A DNA stretch of 64,000 nt from Caballeronia sp. TF1N1 (GTDB lineage Bacteria > Pseudomonadota > Gammaproteobacteria > Burkholderiales > Burkholderiaceae): assembly GCF_022878925.1 (NCBI RefSeq), contig NZ_CP084627.1, positions 496,001 to 560,000 on the forward strand, read 5' to 3'. Below, piece by piece: positions 43,139 to 51,920 of this stretch (the first letter of the stretch is position 1; each line of letters opens with the position of its first letter). Below the pieces are notes generated by a model. The model saw only the letters and a list, made by a program, of their open reading frames with translations. It searched no databases and had not been told where the DNA came from. Position numbers and translations under genes: made by a program.

Positions 43139-44107
43139 ATGTCCGCACTCACGCTCGACGATGTTTATCGCGCACGCCAACGCATCGAAGGGCGTGTGCT
43201 CGTCACGCCGCTCGTGCAGTCGGCGACACTCTCGGGCGTTGTAGACGCACCTGTCTACCTCAAACTCGAAACGCTTCAGCCTACCGGCAGCTTCAAGTTG
43301 CGCGGCGCGACCAACGCATTGGCGCAACTCGCGGAAGCAGGGTGCAAGCGTGTCGTGACGGCATCGACGGGTAATCATGGCCGTGCGGTCGCGCATGCGG
43401 CGCGCGCGCTGGGTATCGAGGCCGCAGTGTGCATGTCATCGCTTGTGCCAGTGAACAAGGTGGATGCGGTCGCGGCGCTCGGCGCGCGCGTCGTGATTGC
43501 AGGCAAGAGCCAGGACGATGCACAAGTCGAAGCGCAACGCCTGGTGCGCGAAGAAGGCTATGCGTTCGTACCGCCTTTCGACGATGCGCGCGTCATTGCA
43601 GGGCAGGGCACCATCGGTCTGGAGATTATCGAAGCGCTTCCCGATGTATGGGCTATCGTCGTGCCCCTGTCGGGCGGCGGTCTTTTCAGCGGCGTGGCAT
43701 TCGCGGCAAAAGGCTTGAGGCCAGGCATCGAAATGATCGGCGTATCCATGCAACGCGGCGCCGCCATGCATGCGAGCCTCGAGGCGGGCAAACCCGTTCT
43801 CGTCGATGAACTCGAAACGCTGGCGGATTCGCTCGGCGGCGGTATCGGTCTCGACAACCAGCATACGTTCGCGATGACACGTGAACTGATCGATCGCATG
43901 GTGCTCCTCGATGAGCGTTCGATTGCTCGCGGCATTGCACATGCATATAGCGAAGAGCGGCTCGTGGTGGAGGGCGCAGCGGCCGTCGGCATCGCGGCTG
44001 TGCTGGATGGTGCCATCAGGCCGCGTGAAGGTGGGCCAGTGGTTATCGTCGTGAGCGGTTGCAACATCGATATCGATACGCACCGCCGCCTGATTGGAGC
44101 GCTTTGA
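43139..44107 (+). CDS. eutB: Hydroxyectoine utilisation dehydratase EutB (threonine dehydratase-like)
   Basis: PLP fold-type II protein of 322 residues like catabolic threonine dehydratase/serine racemase. The PLP-lysine site is PTGSFKLRGATNAL near residue 50, the phosphate loop SGGGLFSGVA near 180, and TASTGNHGRAVAHAAR is the Asn/Gly loop. Context rather than sequence sets its role: it lies first in the ectoine catabolic operon and, with EutC, is proposed to convert hydroxyectoine to ectoine. It overlaps eutC by one base (TGATG), indicating coupled translation. Confidence 0.85.
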   Translation: MSALTLDDVYRARQRIEGRVLVTPLVQSATLSGVVDAPVYLKLETLQPTGSFKLRGATNALAQLAEAGCKRVVTASTGNHGRAVAHAARALGIEAAVCMSSLVPVNKVDAVAALGARVVIAGKSQDDAQVEAQRLVREEGYAFVPPFDDARVIAGQGTIGLEIIEALPDVWAIVVPLSGGGLFSGVAFAAKGLRPGIEMIGVSMQRGAAMHASLEAGKPVLVDELETLADSLGGGIGLDNQHTFAMTRELIDRMVLLDERSIARGIAHAYSEERLVVEGAAAVGIAAVLDGAIRPREGGPVVIVVSGCNIDIDTHRRLIGAL

Positions 44108-45120
44108 TGACGTCTTCAATCGATCGTTCCACCATCTTGCTAGGCGAAGCGGAGCTGCGCGAACTCGTGCCGCTCGACCTCGATGCGATCGCACAGATCG
44201 AAGCTGCCTTCCGTTCGCTTGCGACAGAAGCGGTGGCGATGCCGCCGATTCTTCGCCTCGACATTCCCGAACACGCTGGCGAAGTCGACATAAAAACCGC
44301 TTATTTGCCGGGTCTTCTGAGTTTTGCGATCAAGGTTAGTCCTGGCTTCTTCAACAATCCCTCTCTGGGTTTGCCGAGCTTGAACGGTCTCATGCTCGTG
44401 CTTTCGGCGCGCACGGGACTGACGCAAGCCGTGCTGCTCGACAACGGCTATCTCACGGCGGTACGCACGGCGGCAGCGGGTGCTGTCGCCGCACGCTGGC
44501 TCGCAAGACATGGCGCCAAACGCGTGGCGATCATCGGTGCGGGCGAACAGGCGCGCCTTCAACTCAAAGCGTTGCGACTGGTACGCGACATCGATCACGT
44601 GACCGTGTGGGCACGCGACGGCAAGCGCGCGTTGCACTACGCGCGCGATTGTGAAGCGGCGGGCCTTGAATGCGCTGTCGCCGATAGCGTGAGCCACGCG
44701 CTCAGGCATGCGGATATCGCCATCACCACGACACCCAGCCGCGAGCCGTTGATTCACGCCCGCGATCTTCATGCGGGCTTGCATATCACCGCGATGGGTT
44801 CGGATGCCGAGCACAAGAACGAGATTGCGCCAGACGTGTTCGAGGCGGCGCGCTACGTGTGCGACCGCTTGCAGCAAACGCGTGTGCTTGGCGAACTGCA
44901 TCACGCGATAAGCGCAGGGGTTATCGCCGCCGATGCATCGTTCGCCGAATTGGGACAGATCATCGCGCAGCAAGTGCAAGGCCGCATGAGCGATGACGAC
45001 ATCACCGTATGCGATCTCACCGGCACCGGCGCGCAGGACACGGCCATTGCAGCACTTGCGTTTGCAAGAGCACGCGCGACGCGTGCAGGAAGCATCTTTC
45101 ACAACGATGTGACGCTTTGA
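44107..45120 (+). CDS. eutC: Hydroxyectoine utilisation protein EutC (ornithine cyclodeaminase/mu-crystallin family)
   Basis: NAD-binding enzyme of 337 residues. The Rossmann motif VAIIGAGEQARLQLKALRLV is near residue 138, preceded by the conserved LTAVRTAAAGAVAARWLA and IKVSPGFFNN. Relatives deaminate ornithine to proline or reduce imines. In this operon it is proposed to work with EutB in hydroxyectoine breakdown. The start at 44107 (MTSSIDRSTILLGEAEL) overlaps the eutB stop. EutA, the usual third member, is not encoded between or beside them. Confidence 0.87.
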   Translation: MTSSIDRSTILLGEAELRELVPLDLDAIAQIEAAFRSLATEAVAMPPILRLDIPEHAGEVDIKTAYLPGLLSFAIKVSPGFFNNPSLGLPSLNGLMLVLSARTGLTQAVLLDNGYLTAVRTAAAGAVAARWLARHGAKRVAIIGAGEQARLQLKALRLVRDIDHVTVWARDGKRALHYARDCEAAGLECAVADSVSHALRHADIAITTTPSREPLIHARDLHAGLHITAMGSDAEHKNEIAPDVFEAARYVCDRLQQTRVLGELHHAISAGVIAADASFAELGQIIAQQVQGRMSDDDITVCDLTGTGAQDTAIAALAFARARATRAGSIFHNDVTL

Positions 45121-45131
45121 CAGAGGGGACG

Positions 45132-46349
45132 ATGTCCGAAATCAAGCAAGAGAAGCGAGGCGAAGCGCCGGTCGTGCGCTTGCCGTTCGATCGCGGCGAG
45201 TACGACGCGCGCATGGCGAAGACGCGACGCGCAATGGAGAAAGCAGGTATCGACCTGATGATCGTGACGGACCCGACCAACATGGCATGGCTCACCGGTT
45301 ACGACGGCTGGTCATTCTATGTGCATCAATGCGTGCTGCTTGCCATGGATGGCGAGCCGGTATGGTTCGGTCGCGGGCAAGACGCGAATGGCGCGAAGCG
45401 CACGGTGTTCATGGCGCACGAGAATATCGTCGGATATCCGGATCACTACGTGCAGTCTGAGGTTCGTCATCCGATGGACTATCTCTCGACTGAAGTCATC
45501 GTCGCGCGCGGATGGGACAAGAAGCATATCGGTGTGGAGATGGACAATTACTACTTCAGTGCGAAGGCATATGCGTCGCTCGTTCAGCACTTGCCCAACG
45601 CGAAGTTCAAGGACGCGACCGCGCTCGTCAACTGGCAGCGTGCCGTGAAATCGCCGCGCGAGATCGAATACATGCGTGTGGCGGCGCGCATCGTCGAGAA
45701 GATGCACGCGCGCATTCTCGACAAGGTCGAGCCTGGCATGAGGAAGTGCGACCTCGTCGCGCAAATCTATGACGCGGGCATCACGGGCGTCGAAGGCTAT
45801 GGTGGCGACTATCCCGCTATCGTGCCGCTCTTGCCCACTGGCTCGGATGCAGCGGCGCCGCATCTCACATGGGACGACTCCGCGTTCACTGCGAATGCCG
45901 GGACGTTTTTCGAAATCGCCGGATGTTTCAAGCGCTATCACTGTCCGCAATCGCGCACGGTTTATCTCGGCAAACCGCCGCAGCATTTCATCGATGCCGA
46001 GAAGGCGGTAGTCGAAGGCATTGAAGCAGGACTCGCCGCTGCGAAGCCGGGCAACAAGACCGAGGACATCGCCAATGCGTTCTTCGCGGTGCTGCGCAAG
46101 TCGGGTATCGAGAAGGATAGCCGCTGCGGTTATCCCATCGGTGCGAGTTATCCGCCCGACTGGGGCGAGCGCACCATGAGCTTGCGGCCGGGGGACAAGA
46201 CGGTCCTCGAACCCGGCATGACGTTTCATTTCATGCCGGGACTATGGCTCGATGACTGGGGTCTCGAGATCACGGAAAGCATCCTAATTACCGATACCGG
46301 CGTCGAGACTTTCTGCAATACGCCTCGCAAATTGTTCGTGAAGGAGTAG
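45132..46349 (+). CDS. doeA: Ectoine hydrolase (M24 peptidase-like)
   Basis: Pita-bread fold hydrolase of 405 residues that opens the ectoine ring to N-acetyl-L-2,4-diaminobutyrate. The N-terminal domain (IDLMIVTDPTNMAWLTGYDG, SFYVHQCVL) is highly typical of DoeA/EutD. The C-terminal M24 domain has GDYPAIVPLLPTG, YPIGASYPPDWGER and a late ELIT-type strand (WGLEITESILIT). Metal-ligand residues of true M24 peptidases are largely replaced, as in other ectoine hydrolases. GAGGGGACG precedes the ATG at 45132. It is followed after 4 bp by doeB. Confidence 0.93.
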   Translation: MSEIKQEKRGEAPVVRLPFDRGEYDARMAKTRRAMEKAGIDLMIVTDPTNMAWLTGYDGWSFYVHQCVLLAMDGEPVWFGRGQDANGAKRTVFMAHENIVGYPDHYVQSEVRHPMDYLSTEVIVARGWDKKHIGVEMDNYYFSAKAYASLVQHLPNAKFKDATALVNWQRAVKSPREIEYMRVAARIVEKMHARILDKVEPGMRKCDLVAQIYDAGITGVEGYGGDYPAIVPLLPTGSDAAAPHLTWDDSAFTANAGTFFEIAGCFKRYHCPQSRTVYLGKPPQHFIDAEKAVVEGIEAGLAAAKPGNKTEDIANAFFAVLRKSGIEKDSRCGYPIGASYPPDWGERTMSLRPGDKTVLEPGMTFHFMPGLWLDDWGLEITESILITDTGVETFCNTPRKLFVKE

Positions 46350-46353
46350 TACG

Positions 46354-47376
46354 ATGCGCGCGTCACCGATCAGTCCGACCGTCGACTTCGAAGCCGACGG
46401 CGAACAACACGGCTTCCTGAAACTGCCGTATTCGCGCAACGATTCGGCGTGGGGTGCGGTAATGATTCCGGTCACGGTCATCAAGCGCGGCGACGGACCG
46501 ACCGTGTTGCTCACGGGCGGCAATCACGGTGACGAGTATGAAGGGCCGATCGCGTTGTCGAAGCTCGCATCGACGTTGAAGGCCGGCGATATCAATGGCC
46601 GCTTGATCGTGGTGCCGTTCATGAATTACCCGGCGTTTCGCGCGGGTACGCGCACGTCGCCCATCGACGCGGGTAATCTCAATCGCAGCTTTCCGGGCCA
46701 TCCCGATGGCACGGTGACGCAGAAGATAGCCGATTACTTTCAGCGTCATTTGCTGCCCTTGGCGGACTACGTTCTCGACATTCATGCAGGCGGGCGTACG
46801 CTCGATTTTCTTCCGTTCGCGGCGACTCACGTGTTGGCGGATGCACGGCAACAGGCTCGCTGCGAAGCCGCCATGCGCGCGTTCGGCGCACCTTATTCAA
46901 TGCGCATGCTCGAACTCGATAGCGTCGGTTTATACGACAGCGCAGCCGAAGAGGCGGGCAAGGTGTTCGTCTCCACCGAACTCGGTGGCGGCGGTTCATC
47001 CACTGCTGCTAGCGTCGCCATCGCGGAACGCGGCGTGTATGGCTTCCTCGCCCATGCGGGCATCACCGACAAAGAAAGCGTGATTGGCGAAGCGCGCACG
47101 ACCACGCTGCTCGATATGCCCGATGGCGCGTGCTATACGACGAGCGAACATGCGGGCTTGCTGGAAATGTGCCGCGATCTTGGCGACATGGTGGCCGAGG
47201 GCGACGTGCTCGCGCGTGTTCATGACATCACGCGCTCTGGCGCGACGCCGGTCGAATATCGCGCAAAGCGTACGGGACTGCTTGCGGCAAGGCACTTTCC
47301 TGGCCTCGTACAGACAGGTGACACGGTGGCTGTCGTGGCCGACATCGTCGAACGCAACATACCGGTGACGATCTGA
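46354..47376 (+). CDS. doeB: N-acetyl-L-2,4-diaminobutyrate deacetylase
   Basis: Succinylglutamate desuccinylase/aspartoacylase-family enzyme of 340 residues that removes acetate from N-acetyl-DABA to give L-DABA. Zinc ligands are GGNHGDEYEGP near residue 56 and VLDIHAGG near 145; the catalytic Glu lies in VSTELGGGGS near 205. The C-terminal beta domain (EHAGLLEMCRDLGDMVAEGD) is complete. An AAGGAG overlaps the end of doeA. A TTG-started doeX follows one base after the stop. Confidence 0.93.
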   Translation: MRASPISPTVDFEADGEQHGFLKLPYSRNDSAWGAVMIPVTVIKRGDGPTVLLTGGNHGDEYEGPIALSKLASTLKAGDINGRLIVVPFMNYPAFRAGTRTSPIDAGNLNRSFPGHPDGTVTQKIADYFQRHLLPLADYVLDIHAGGRTLDFLPFAATHVLADARQQARCEAAMRAFGAPYSMRMLELDSVGLYDSAAEEAGKVFVSTELGGGGSSTAASVAIAERGVYGFLAHAGITDKESVIGEARTTTLLDMPDGACYTTSEHAGLLEMCRDLGDMVAEGDVLARVHDITRSGATPVEYRAKRTGLLAARHFPGLVQTGDTVAVVADIVERNIPVTI

Positions 47377-47377
47377 C

Positions 47378-47854
47378 TTGACCAAACTCGACCGATACGA
47401 TCTGGCTATCTTGCGCATCCTCGCGGGCGACGGACGCATTACGAAGTCGCGTCTGGCGGAGAAGGTGAACCTGTCGATCTCACCTGCATGGGAGCGCGTG
47501 AAGCGGCTCGAAGAAAGCGGGATAGTCAAGGGATATCGGGCGAATATCGACTGGACGTCGGCGTTCAAGGGAAGCCGTATCGTCGTGGAGGTTACGCTCT
47601 CGCGGCATACCGCGTCAGACATGAGACGCTTCGAAGACCGCGTGCAACAAGCGTCCGAGATCGTGCAGTGCGTGGCGACAGGTGGTGGTGTCGATTACGT
47701 GCTGCATGTAGTCGCGCGGGACATAGACCACTACCAGCGCTTCATCGACTCGATGCTGGTCGAGGAACTCGGCATCGAAAAGTACTTCACGTATATCGTG
47801 ACCAAGGTCATCAAGGACGATTGCGGTGGTCCGCCCGAGTGGGCGCAAGTTTGA
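47378..47854 (+). CDS. doeX: Lrp/AsnC-family regulator DoeX
   Basis: Lrp-type regulator of 158 residues with a TTG start one base past doeB. HTH: LAILRILAGDGRITKSRLAE, then LSISPAWERVKRLEESGIV. RAM domain: IVVEVTLSRHTASDMRRFED and VDYVLHVVARDIDHYQRFID. In Halomonas the homologous DoeX binds upstream of the ectoine degradation genes. Its place between doeB and doeC inside the operon matches that organism's order. Confidence 0.9.
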   Translation: MTKLDRYDLAILRILAGDGRITKSRLAEKVNLSISPAWERVKRLEESGIVKGYRANIDWTSAFKGSRIVVEVTLSRHTASDMRRFEDRVQQASEIVQCVATGGGVDYVLHVVARDIDHYQRFIDSMLVEELGIEKYFTYIVTKVIKDDCGGPPEWAQV

Positions 47855-47983
47855 GTCGCGAGCATGAAACAGAAAAAACATCAGGCGTGGCAAGCGATAA
47901 CGAAAAATTCCGCGGCGGCATGAGCTTAAAGTGACTCCATCGAATCCGAGTCAAGAGCGAATCAACCGATAGGAGCGAACATC

Positions 47984-49462
47984 ATGCTGTTAGGACATCC
48001 GGTTCTCTTCAAGTCGCTGTGCTATGTCGACGGCCGTTGGGTACATAGCAACAATGCCGCGTCGATCCCGGTGGTCAATCCCGCCGATCAGCAGGTCATC
48101 GGGCATGTGCCGATGCTCGAACGCGAACAGATCGTCAGCGCCGTCGGAGCCGCCGACCGCGCGTTTCAAGCTTGGCGCTGGACACCTCTGAAAAAGCGCA
48201 GCGCGTTTCTCATGCGCTGGCATGAACTGATCTTGCGTCATCAGTCCGACCTTGCAGGCATTTTGTCGCTGGAGCAAGGCAAGCCGCTCGCCGAAGCGAA
48301 GGGCGAGATCGCATATGCCGCGAGCTTTATCGAATGGTTTGCCGACGAAGCAAAACGCCTTACAGGACGCACCATTCCAACGCATATCGATGGCGCGCAT
48401 CTCGGCACGGTCATGGAGCCAGTCGGCGTTGCGGCGCTCATCACGCCATGGAATTTTCCCGTGGCGATGATCACGCGCAAAGCCGCGGCCGCTATTGCGT
48501 CGGGCTGCACGGCTGTCATCAAGCCTGCGCACGAAACGCCTTTTTCAGCGATGGCGCTTGCACAACTCGCGGAAGAGGCGGGCTTTCCCGCAGGCGTATT
48601 TAACGTCGTGATCGGCGAGCCGCAGATGACCATGGAAGCGCTCGTGAGCGACACTCGCGTGCGTGCGGTGAGCTTCACCGGTTCGACGCGCGTTGGAGGT
48701 CTCGTGGCAAAGGCCGTGGCGCAGGCAGGCATCAAGAAGCTTGCGCTCGAGCTTGGCGGCAATGCGCCGTTCATTGTGACCGAGGACGCAGATCTCGAAC
48801 ATTCGGTGCGCGTTGCGATTGGGGCGAAGTTTCAGACATCGGGTCAGGATTGTTGCGCCGCGAATCGCATCTTCGTGGCGCGCCCCTTGTACGAAGCGTT
48901 CGTGCAACGTTATACCGAAGCGGTCAAGGCACTGAAGGTAGGCAGCGCGTTCGAAGCGAATGTCGATGTCGGTCCGCTCATGCATCAGGCCGCTTTCGAT
49001 GCGACCGTTGCGCGTATCGAAGACGCAAAGGCGCAAGGCGCGCGCATCACTGTTGGCGGCAACGCGCATGAGCTCGGTGGATGGTTCTATGAGCCGACCG
49101 TTGTCGCGGATGCTAGAGCTGGCATGCGTATCTACGATGAAGAGAACTTCGCGCCCATCTCCGCGATCTCTCCGTTCGATACGCTCGACGAAGCCGTGAC
49201 ACGCGCCAACGATACGGAATACGGCCTTGCCGCCTATATCTGCGCCACGCGCATCGACACGATCTTTCAATTGGTGCGACGGCTCGACTTCGCAATGGTC
49301 TCGGTGAACGGCGTCAAGTTCACGGGCGCGCCCATTCCCTTTGGCGGCATGAAGGCATCGGGTCTCGGCCGCGAAGGTGGCGCGGAGGGCTTCGAACCCT
49401 TCGTCGAAACGAAATATTTTTGCTTAGGGAATCTGGGTCTGCCGCTTTCGAGCGCAGCCTGA
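47984..49462 (+). CDS. doeC: Aspartate-semialdehyde dehydrogenase of ectoine catabolism
   Basis: Aldehyde dehydrogenase of 492 residues that probably oxidises L-aspartate-4-semialdehyde to aspartate after DoeD transamination. The catalytic Cys is in SGQDCCAANRIFV near residue 288, the Glu in LALELGGNAPF near 254, NAD-binding residues in TPWNFPVAMITRK near 153 and FTGSTRVGG near 230. Sequence alone reads as succinate-semialdehyde/GabD-like; the operon gives the substrate. It is preceded by a 129-bp gap, and GATAGGAGCGAACATC provides the ribosome-binding site. Confidence 0.9.
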   Translation: MLLGHPVLFKSLCYVDGRWVHSNNAASIPVVNPADQQVIGHVPMLEREQIVSAVGAADRAFQAWRWTPLKKRSAFLMRWHELILRHQSDLAGILSLEQGKPLAEAKGEIAYAASFIEWFADEAKRLTGRTIPTHIDGAHLGTVMEPVGVAALITPWNFPVAMITRKAAAAIASGCTAVIKPAHETPFSAMALAQLAEEAGFPAGVFNVVIGEPQMTMEALVSDTRVRAVSFTGSTRVGGLVAKAVAQAGIKKLALELGGNAPFIVTEDADLEHSVRVAIGAKFQTSGQDCCAANRIFVARPLYEAFVQRYTEAVKALKVGSAFEANVDVGPLMHQAAFDATVARIEDAKAQGARITVGGNAHELGGWFYEPTVVADARAGMRIYDEENFAPISAISPFDTLDEAVTRANDTEYGLAAYICATRIDTIFQLVRRLDFAMVSVNGVKFTGAPIPFGGMKASGLGREGGAEGFEPFVETKYFCLGNLGLPLSSAA

Positions 49463-49507
49463 TTCAACCCACGTTAAGAACACGCATAGCGCTTCAAGGA
49501 GAAGCAC

Positions 49508-50917
49508 ATGAGCCAGGAACAGCATTCGCTTGAACACTTGTTCGCGGAAGATCGCGCGCACTTCATGCATCCGTCCACGCACGCGCACGATCATGCAAGC
49601 GGCGCGTTGCCGGGCAAGATCGTGACGGGCGCCAAGGGCATTCGTATCGAAGATCATCAGGGCAAGACTTATATCGATGCATTCGCAGGGCTGTATTGCG
49701 TGAACATCGGCTACGGTCGAACCGAAGTGGCCGAAGCCATCTATGAGCAGGCAAAGAAGCTCGCTTACTATCACACTTATGTCGGTCACTCGACCGATGC
49801 GATCATCGAGTTGTCGTCGCGCATCGTCGCGTGGTCACCGGAAGGCATGAAGAAGGTGTACTACGGCATGTCCGGGTCCGATGCCAACGAAACGCAGGTC
49901 AAGATCGTCTGGTACTACAACAACGTACTGGGTCGCCCGAACAAGAAGAAGATCATCTCGCGCGAACGGGGCTATCATGGCTCGGGCATCGTCACGGGCA
50001 GCCTCACTGGCTTGCCGAGCTTTCATCAGCACTTCGACTTGCCGATCGATCGTGTGAAGCATACGGTTTGTCCGCATTGGTATCGAAAGGCACCGGCTGG
50101 TATGAGTGAAGCGCAGTTCACCGCATACTGCGTGGAAGAACTCGAGAAGCTGATCGCGAAGGAAGGCGCGGATACCATCGCTGCGTTCATCGCCGAACCG
50201 GTCATGGGCACGGGCGGCATCATCGCGCCGCCGGAAGGTTACTGGGATGCTATCCAGCAAGTGCTCAGGAAGCACGACATCCTCTTGATCTCCGATGAAG
50301 TCGTGTGCGGCTTCGGACGTCTCGGCTCGAAGATGGGCGCGCAGCATTACAGCATCAAGCCGGATCTCATCACCGTGGCCAAGGGCCTCACGAGCGCTTA
50401 TGCGCCGCTGTCGGGCGTGATCGTGGGCGAACGTGTATGGGATGTGATCGACAAGGGCTCGCGAGAGCATGGTCCGATGGGACACGGTTGGACCTATTCG
50501 GGTCATCCCATTTGCGCGGCTGCTGCACTGGCCAACCTCGACATTCTCGAACGTGAAAACCTCACGCAGAATGCGGCGGAAACGGGAGCTTATCTGCATG
50601 CGCAGCTTCACGCGGCATTCGATTCGCATCCGTTAGTGGGCGAAGTACGTGGCGCGGGTATGCTTGCCGCGCTCGAATTCATGGCCGATAAAGACGCGCG
50701 CAAACCTTTCGATGCGGCGCTCAAGGTCGGGCCGAAGGTATCGGCAGCGGCTCTGGAGCGCGGTGTGATTGCGCGAGCCATGCCGCACGGCGATATTCTC
50801 GGCTTTGCGCCACCGCTCGTCACGACGCGTGCCGAAGTGGATGAGATAGTCGGCATCGTCAAGCAGGCGGTCGACGCGGTGGCTAATGACGTGATCGGAT
50901 CGACTGTCGCGAGCTGA
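49508..50917 (+). CDS. doeD: L-2,4-diaminobutyrate transaminase
   Basis: Class III aminotransferase of 469 residues converting L-DABA to aspartate semialdehyde. The PLP-lysine is in DLITVAKGLTSAYAPLSGV near residue 292, the PLP-ring Asp in LLISDEVVCGFGRLG near 263, with GMSGSDANETQVK at the phosphate-binding end. Omega-transaminase sequences with this N-terminus (LEHLFAEDRAHFMHPSTHAH) are usual in doe clusters. AAGGAGAAGCAC precedes the ATG. It is the last gene of the operon and completes the path from ectoine to aspartate. Confidence 0.92.
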   Translation: MSQEQHSLEHLFAEDRAHFMHPSTHAHDHASGALPGKIVTGAKGIRIEDHQGKTYIDAFAGLYCVNIGYGRTEVAEAIYEQAKKLAYYHTYVGHSTDAIIELSSRIVAWSPEGMKKVYYGMSGSDANETQVKIVWYYNNVLGRPNKKKIISRERGYHGSGIVTGSLTGLPSFHQHFDLPIDRVKHTVCPHWYRKAPAGMSEAQFTAYCVEELEKLIAKEGADTIAAFIAEPVMGTGGIIAPPEGYWDAIQQVLRKHDILLISDEVVCGFGRLGSKMGAQHYSIKPDLITVAKGLTSAYAPLSGVIVGERVWDVIDKGSREHGPMGHGWTYSGHPICAAAALANLDILERENLTQNAAETGAYLHAQLHAAFDSHPLVGEVRGAGMLAALEFMADKDARKPFDAALKVGPKVSAAALERGVIARAMPHGDILGFAPPLVTTRAEVDEIVGIVKQAVDAVANDVIGSTVAS

Positions 50918-50982
50918 AGGTTCGAAGTGGAATGCGCGTTGCTCGGGTTGTTGGCACCGACAGTCTTTAACGGGAGCAAGCA

Positions 50983-51279
50983 ATGACGATTAGCGACAGC
51001 GAACATAAGAGCACGGATAAGCCGCTTGGCGATGCTGGCAGCGGAGCAAGCGGTGGCGGTTCTATCGGCAATCTGCCGGGTCCCGGTTCAGCGACAGGAG
51101 GCGATCCAAAGCAAGGAGTGCGTCAGCCTAATGCGGGAGAGATAGAGCCTGAAAATAGGCGGCTTGACGAAGATCCGCATCAAACGGCGGAAGTGCCTTT
51201 GGGTTCAGGCAGCCGACCTGAACCGGCAGGAAAGGGAGGACTTGGCCCACAAAAAAGCGAAGGTGACGGTGCAACGTAG
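50983..51279 (+). CDS. Small disordered Gly/Pro-rich hypothetical protein
   Basis: A 98-residue protein with no hydrophobic core: SGASGGGSIGNLPGPGSATG, DPKQGVRQPNAGEIEPENRR, LGSGSRPEPAGKGGLGPQKS. GGGAGCAAGCA precedes the ATG at 50983. Composition predicts full disorder. It lies 65 bp after doeD with its own likely promoter, and a strong hairpin terminator follows. A similar small disordered gene lies on the other strand at 51584-51784. Function unknown; stress-type proteins of this style are common in the group. Confidence 0.6.
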   Translation: MTISDSEHKSTDKPLGDAGSGASGGGSIGNLPGPGSATGGDPKQGVRQPNAGEIEPENRRLDEDPHQTAEVPLGSGSRPEPAGKGGLGPQKSEGDGAT

Positions 51280-51304
51280 CACGAGTCGCTCAAGCCTTGA
51301 AAAG

Positions 51305-51332
51305 AAAGCGGCCGCTTTGTGCGGCCGTTTTC
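51305..51332. terminator. Bidirectional terminator between the Gly/Pro-rich gene and pqqA
   Basis: Stem CGGCCGC (51309-51315) and GCGGCCG (51321-51327) around a TTTGT loop, extended by an AAA/TTT closure and followed by TTTT on the plus strand. It lies 26 bp after the 98-residue gene and 11 bp after the pqqA stop, so it can end both. Confidence 0.8.
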
Positions 51333-51342
51333 TGCTTGGCGA

Positions 51343-51417
51343 TTAACGCGTGGCGATGTACATCGTGATTTCAAAGCCAAAGCGCATATCGGTAAAGCTA
51401 GGGGTTTCCCATTTCAT
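51343..51417 (-). CDS. pqqA: Coenzyme PQQ precursor peptide PqqA (orphan copy)
   Basis: A 24-residue peptide beginning MKWETPSFTDMRFGFEIT and ending MYIATR. PqqA peptides share exactly this plan, and the cross-linked pair Glu-x-x-x-Tyr is present (Glu16 and Tyr20 in FEITMYIATR). A near-perfect AAAGGAGGCTTT ribosome-binding site precedes the ATG. In most genomes pqqA is followed by pqqBCDE, but here the strand beyond its stop holds only a terminator and then genes on the other strand. So the peptide is either a second copy serving a distant pqqBCDE locus or a relic. The peptide itself looks intact. Confidence 0.88.
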   Translation of the reverse strand: MKWETPSFTDMRFGFEITMYIATR

Positions 51418-51583
51418 AAAGCCTCCTTTTGCTAAAGCGGCCAAGCGGTTGCAAGACCGATGCGCGGTTCTAAGCTTGATTTAGCGCCGTGCGAATCCGC
51501 GCCCAAAATTCGACGCGCTTTAATCCTAACGCGTCTTAGGCGTCTGCATCATTGGAAATTGCCCGCAAGATCATTTAATTTAT

Positions 51584-51784
51584 TTATAGCGGTCTTGGCC
51601 GGTTTCCTGAATCGTCAGGGGATGTACCTACTTTGTCAGGGTCCGTGACGGGGTTCTGCTCTAGCGCTTCTCCGGGCCGAGGGATTACCCTGTCTGCCTC
51701 GGACGGCTCGATTTTGTTCAGACGATTGCCGCCGGGTGTACGCGGCTCTTCATGCAAGTCGTTATTTGTTTGCGCGGATGTCAT
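51584..51784 (-). CDS. Small disordered hypothetical protein
   Basis: A 66-residue polar protein (MTSAQTNNDLHEEPRTPGGN, RLNKIEPSEADRVIPRPGEA, LEQNPVTDPDKVGTSPDDSG) with a Pro/Asp-rich low-complexity sequence. An AGGAAACCGTA ribosome-binding site precedes the ATG at 51784, supporting translation. It lies upstream of pqqA on the same strand with a 165-bp gap. No domain is recognised. Confidence 0.6.
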   Translation of the reverse strand: MTSAQTNNDLHEEPRTPGGNRLNKIEPSEADRVIPRPGEALEQNPVTDPDKVGTSPDDSGNRPRPL

Positions 51785-51920
51785 TACGGTTTCCTTTAGT
51801 CGCCTTGTCGTTTCGTGAACCAAGTTGATAGAGCAGCAACCGTTGTACCTAAGGTCAGCGTGCGCCAGGCGCACTTGATGCTAGCCGATTGACATGTTTA
51901 TCCACTCGAAGGAGCGAAGC

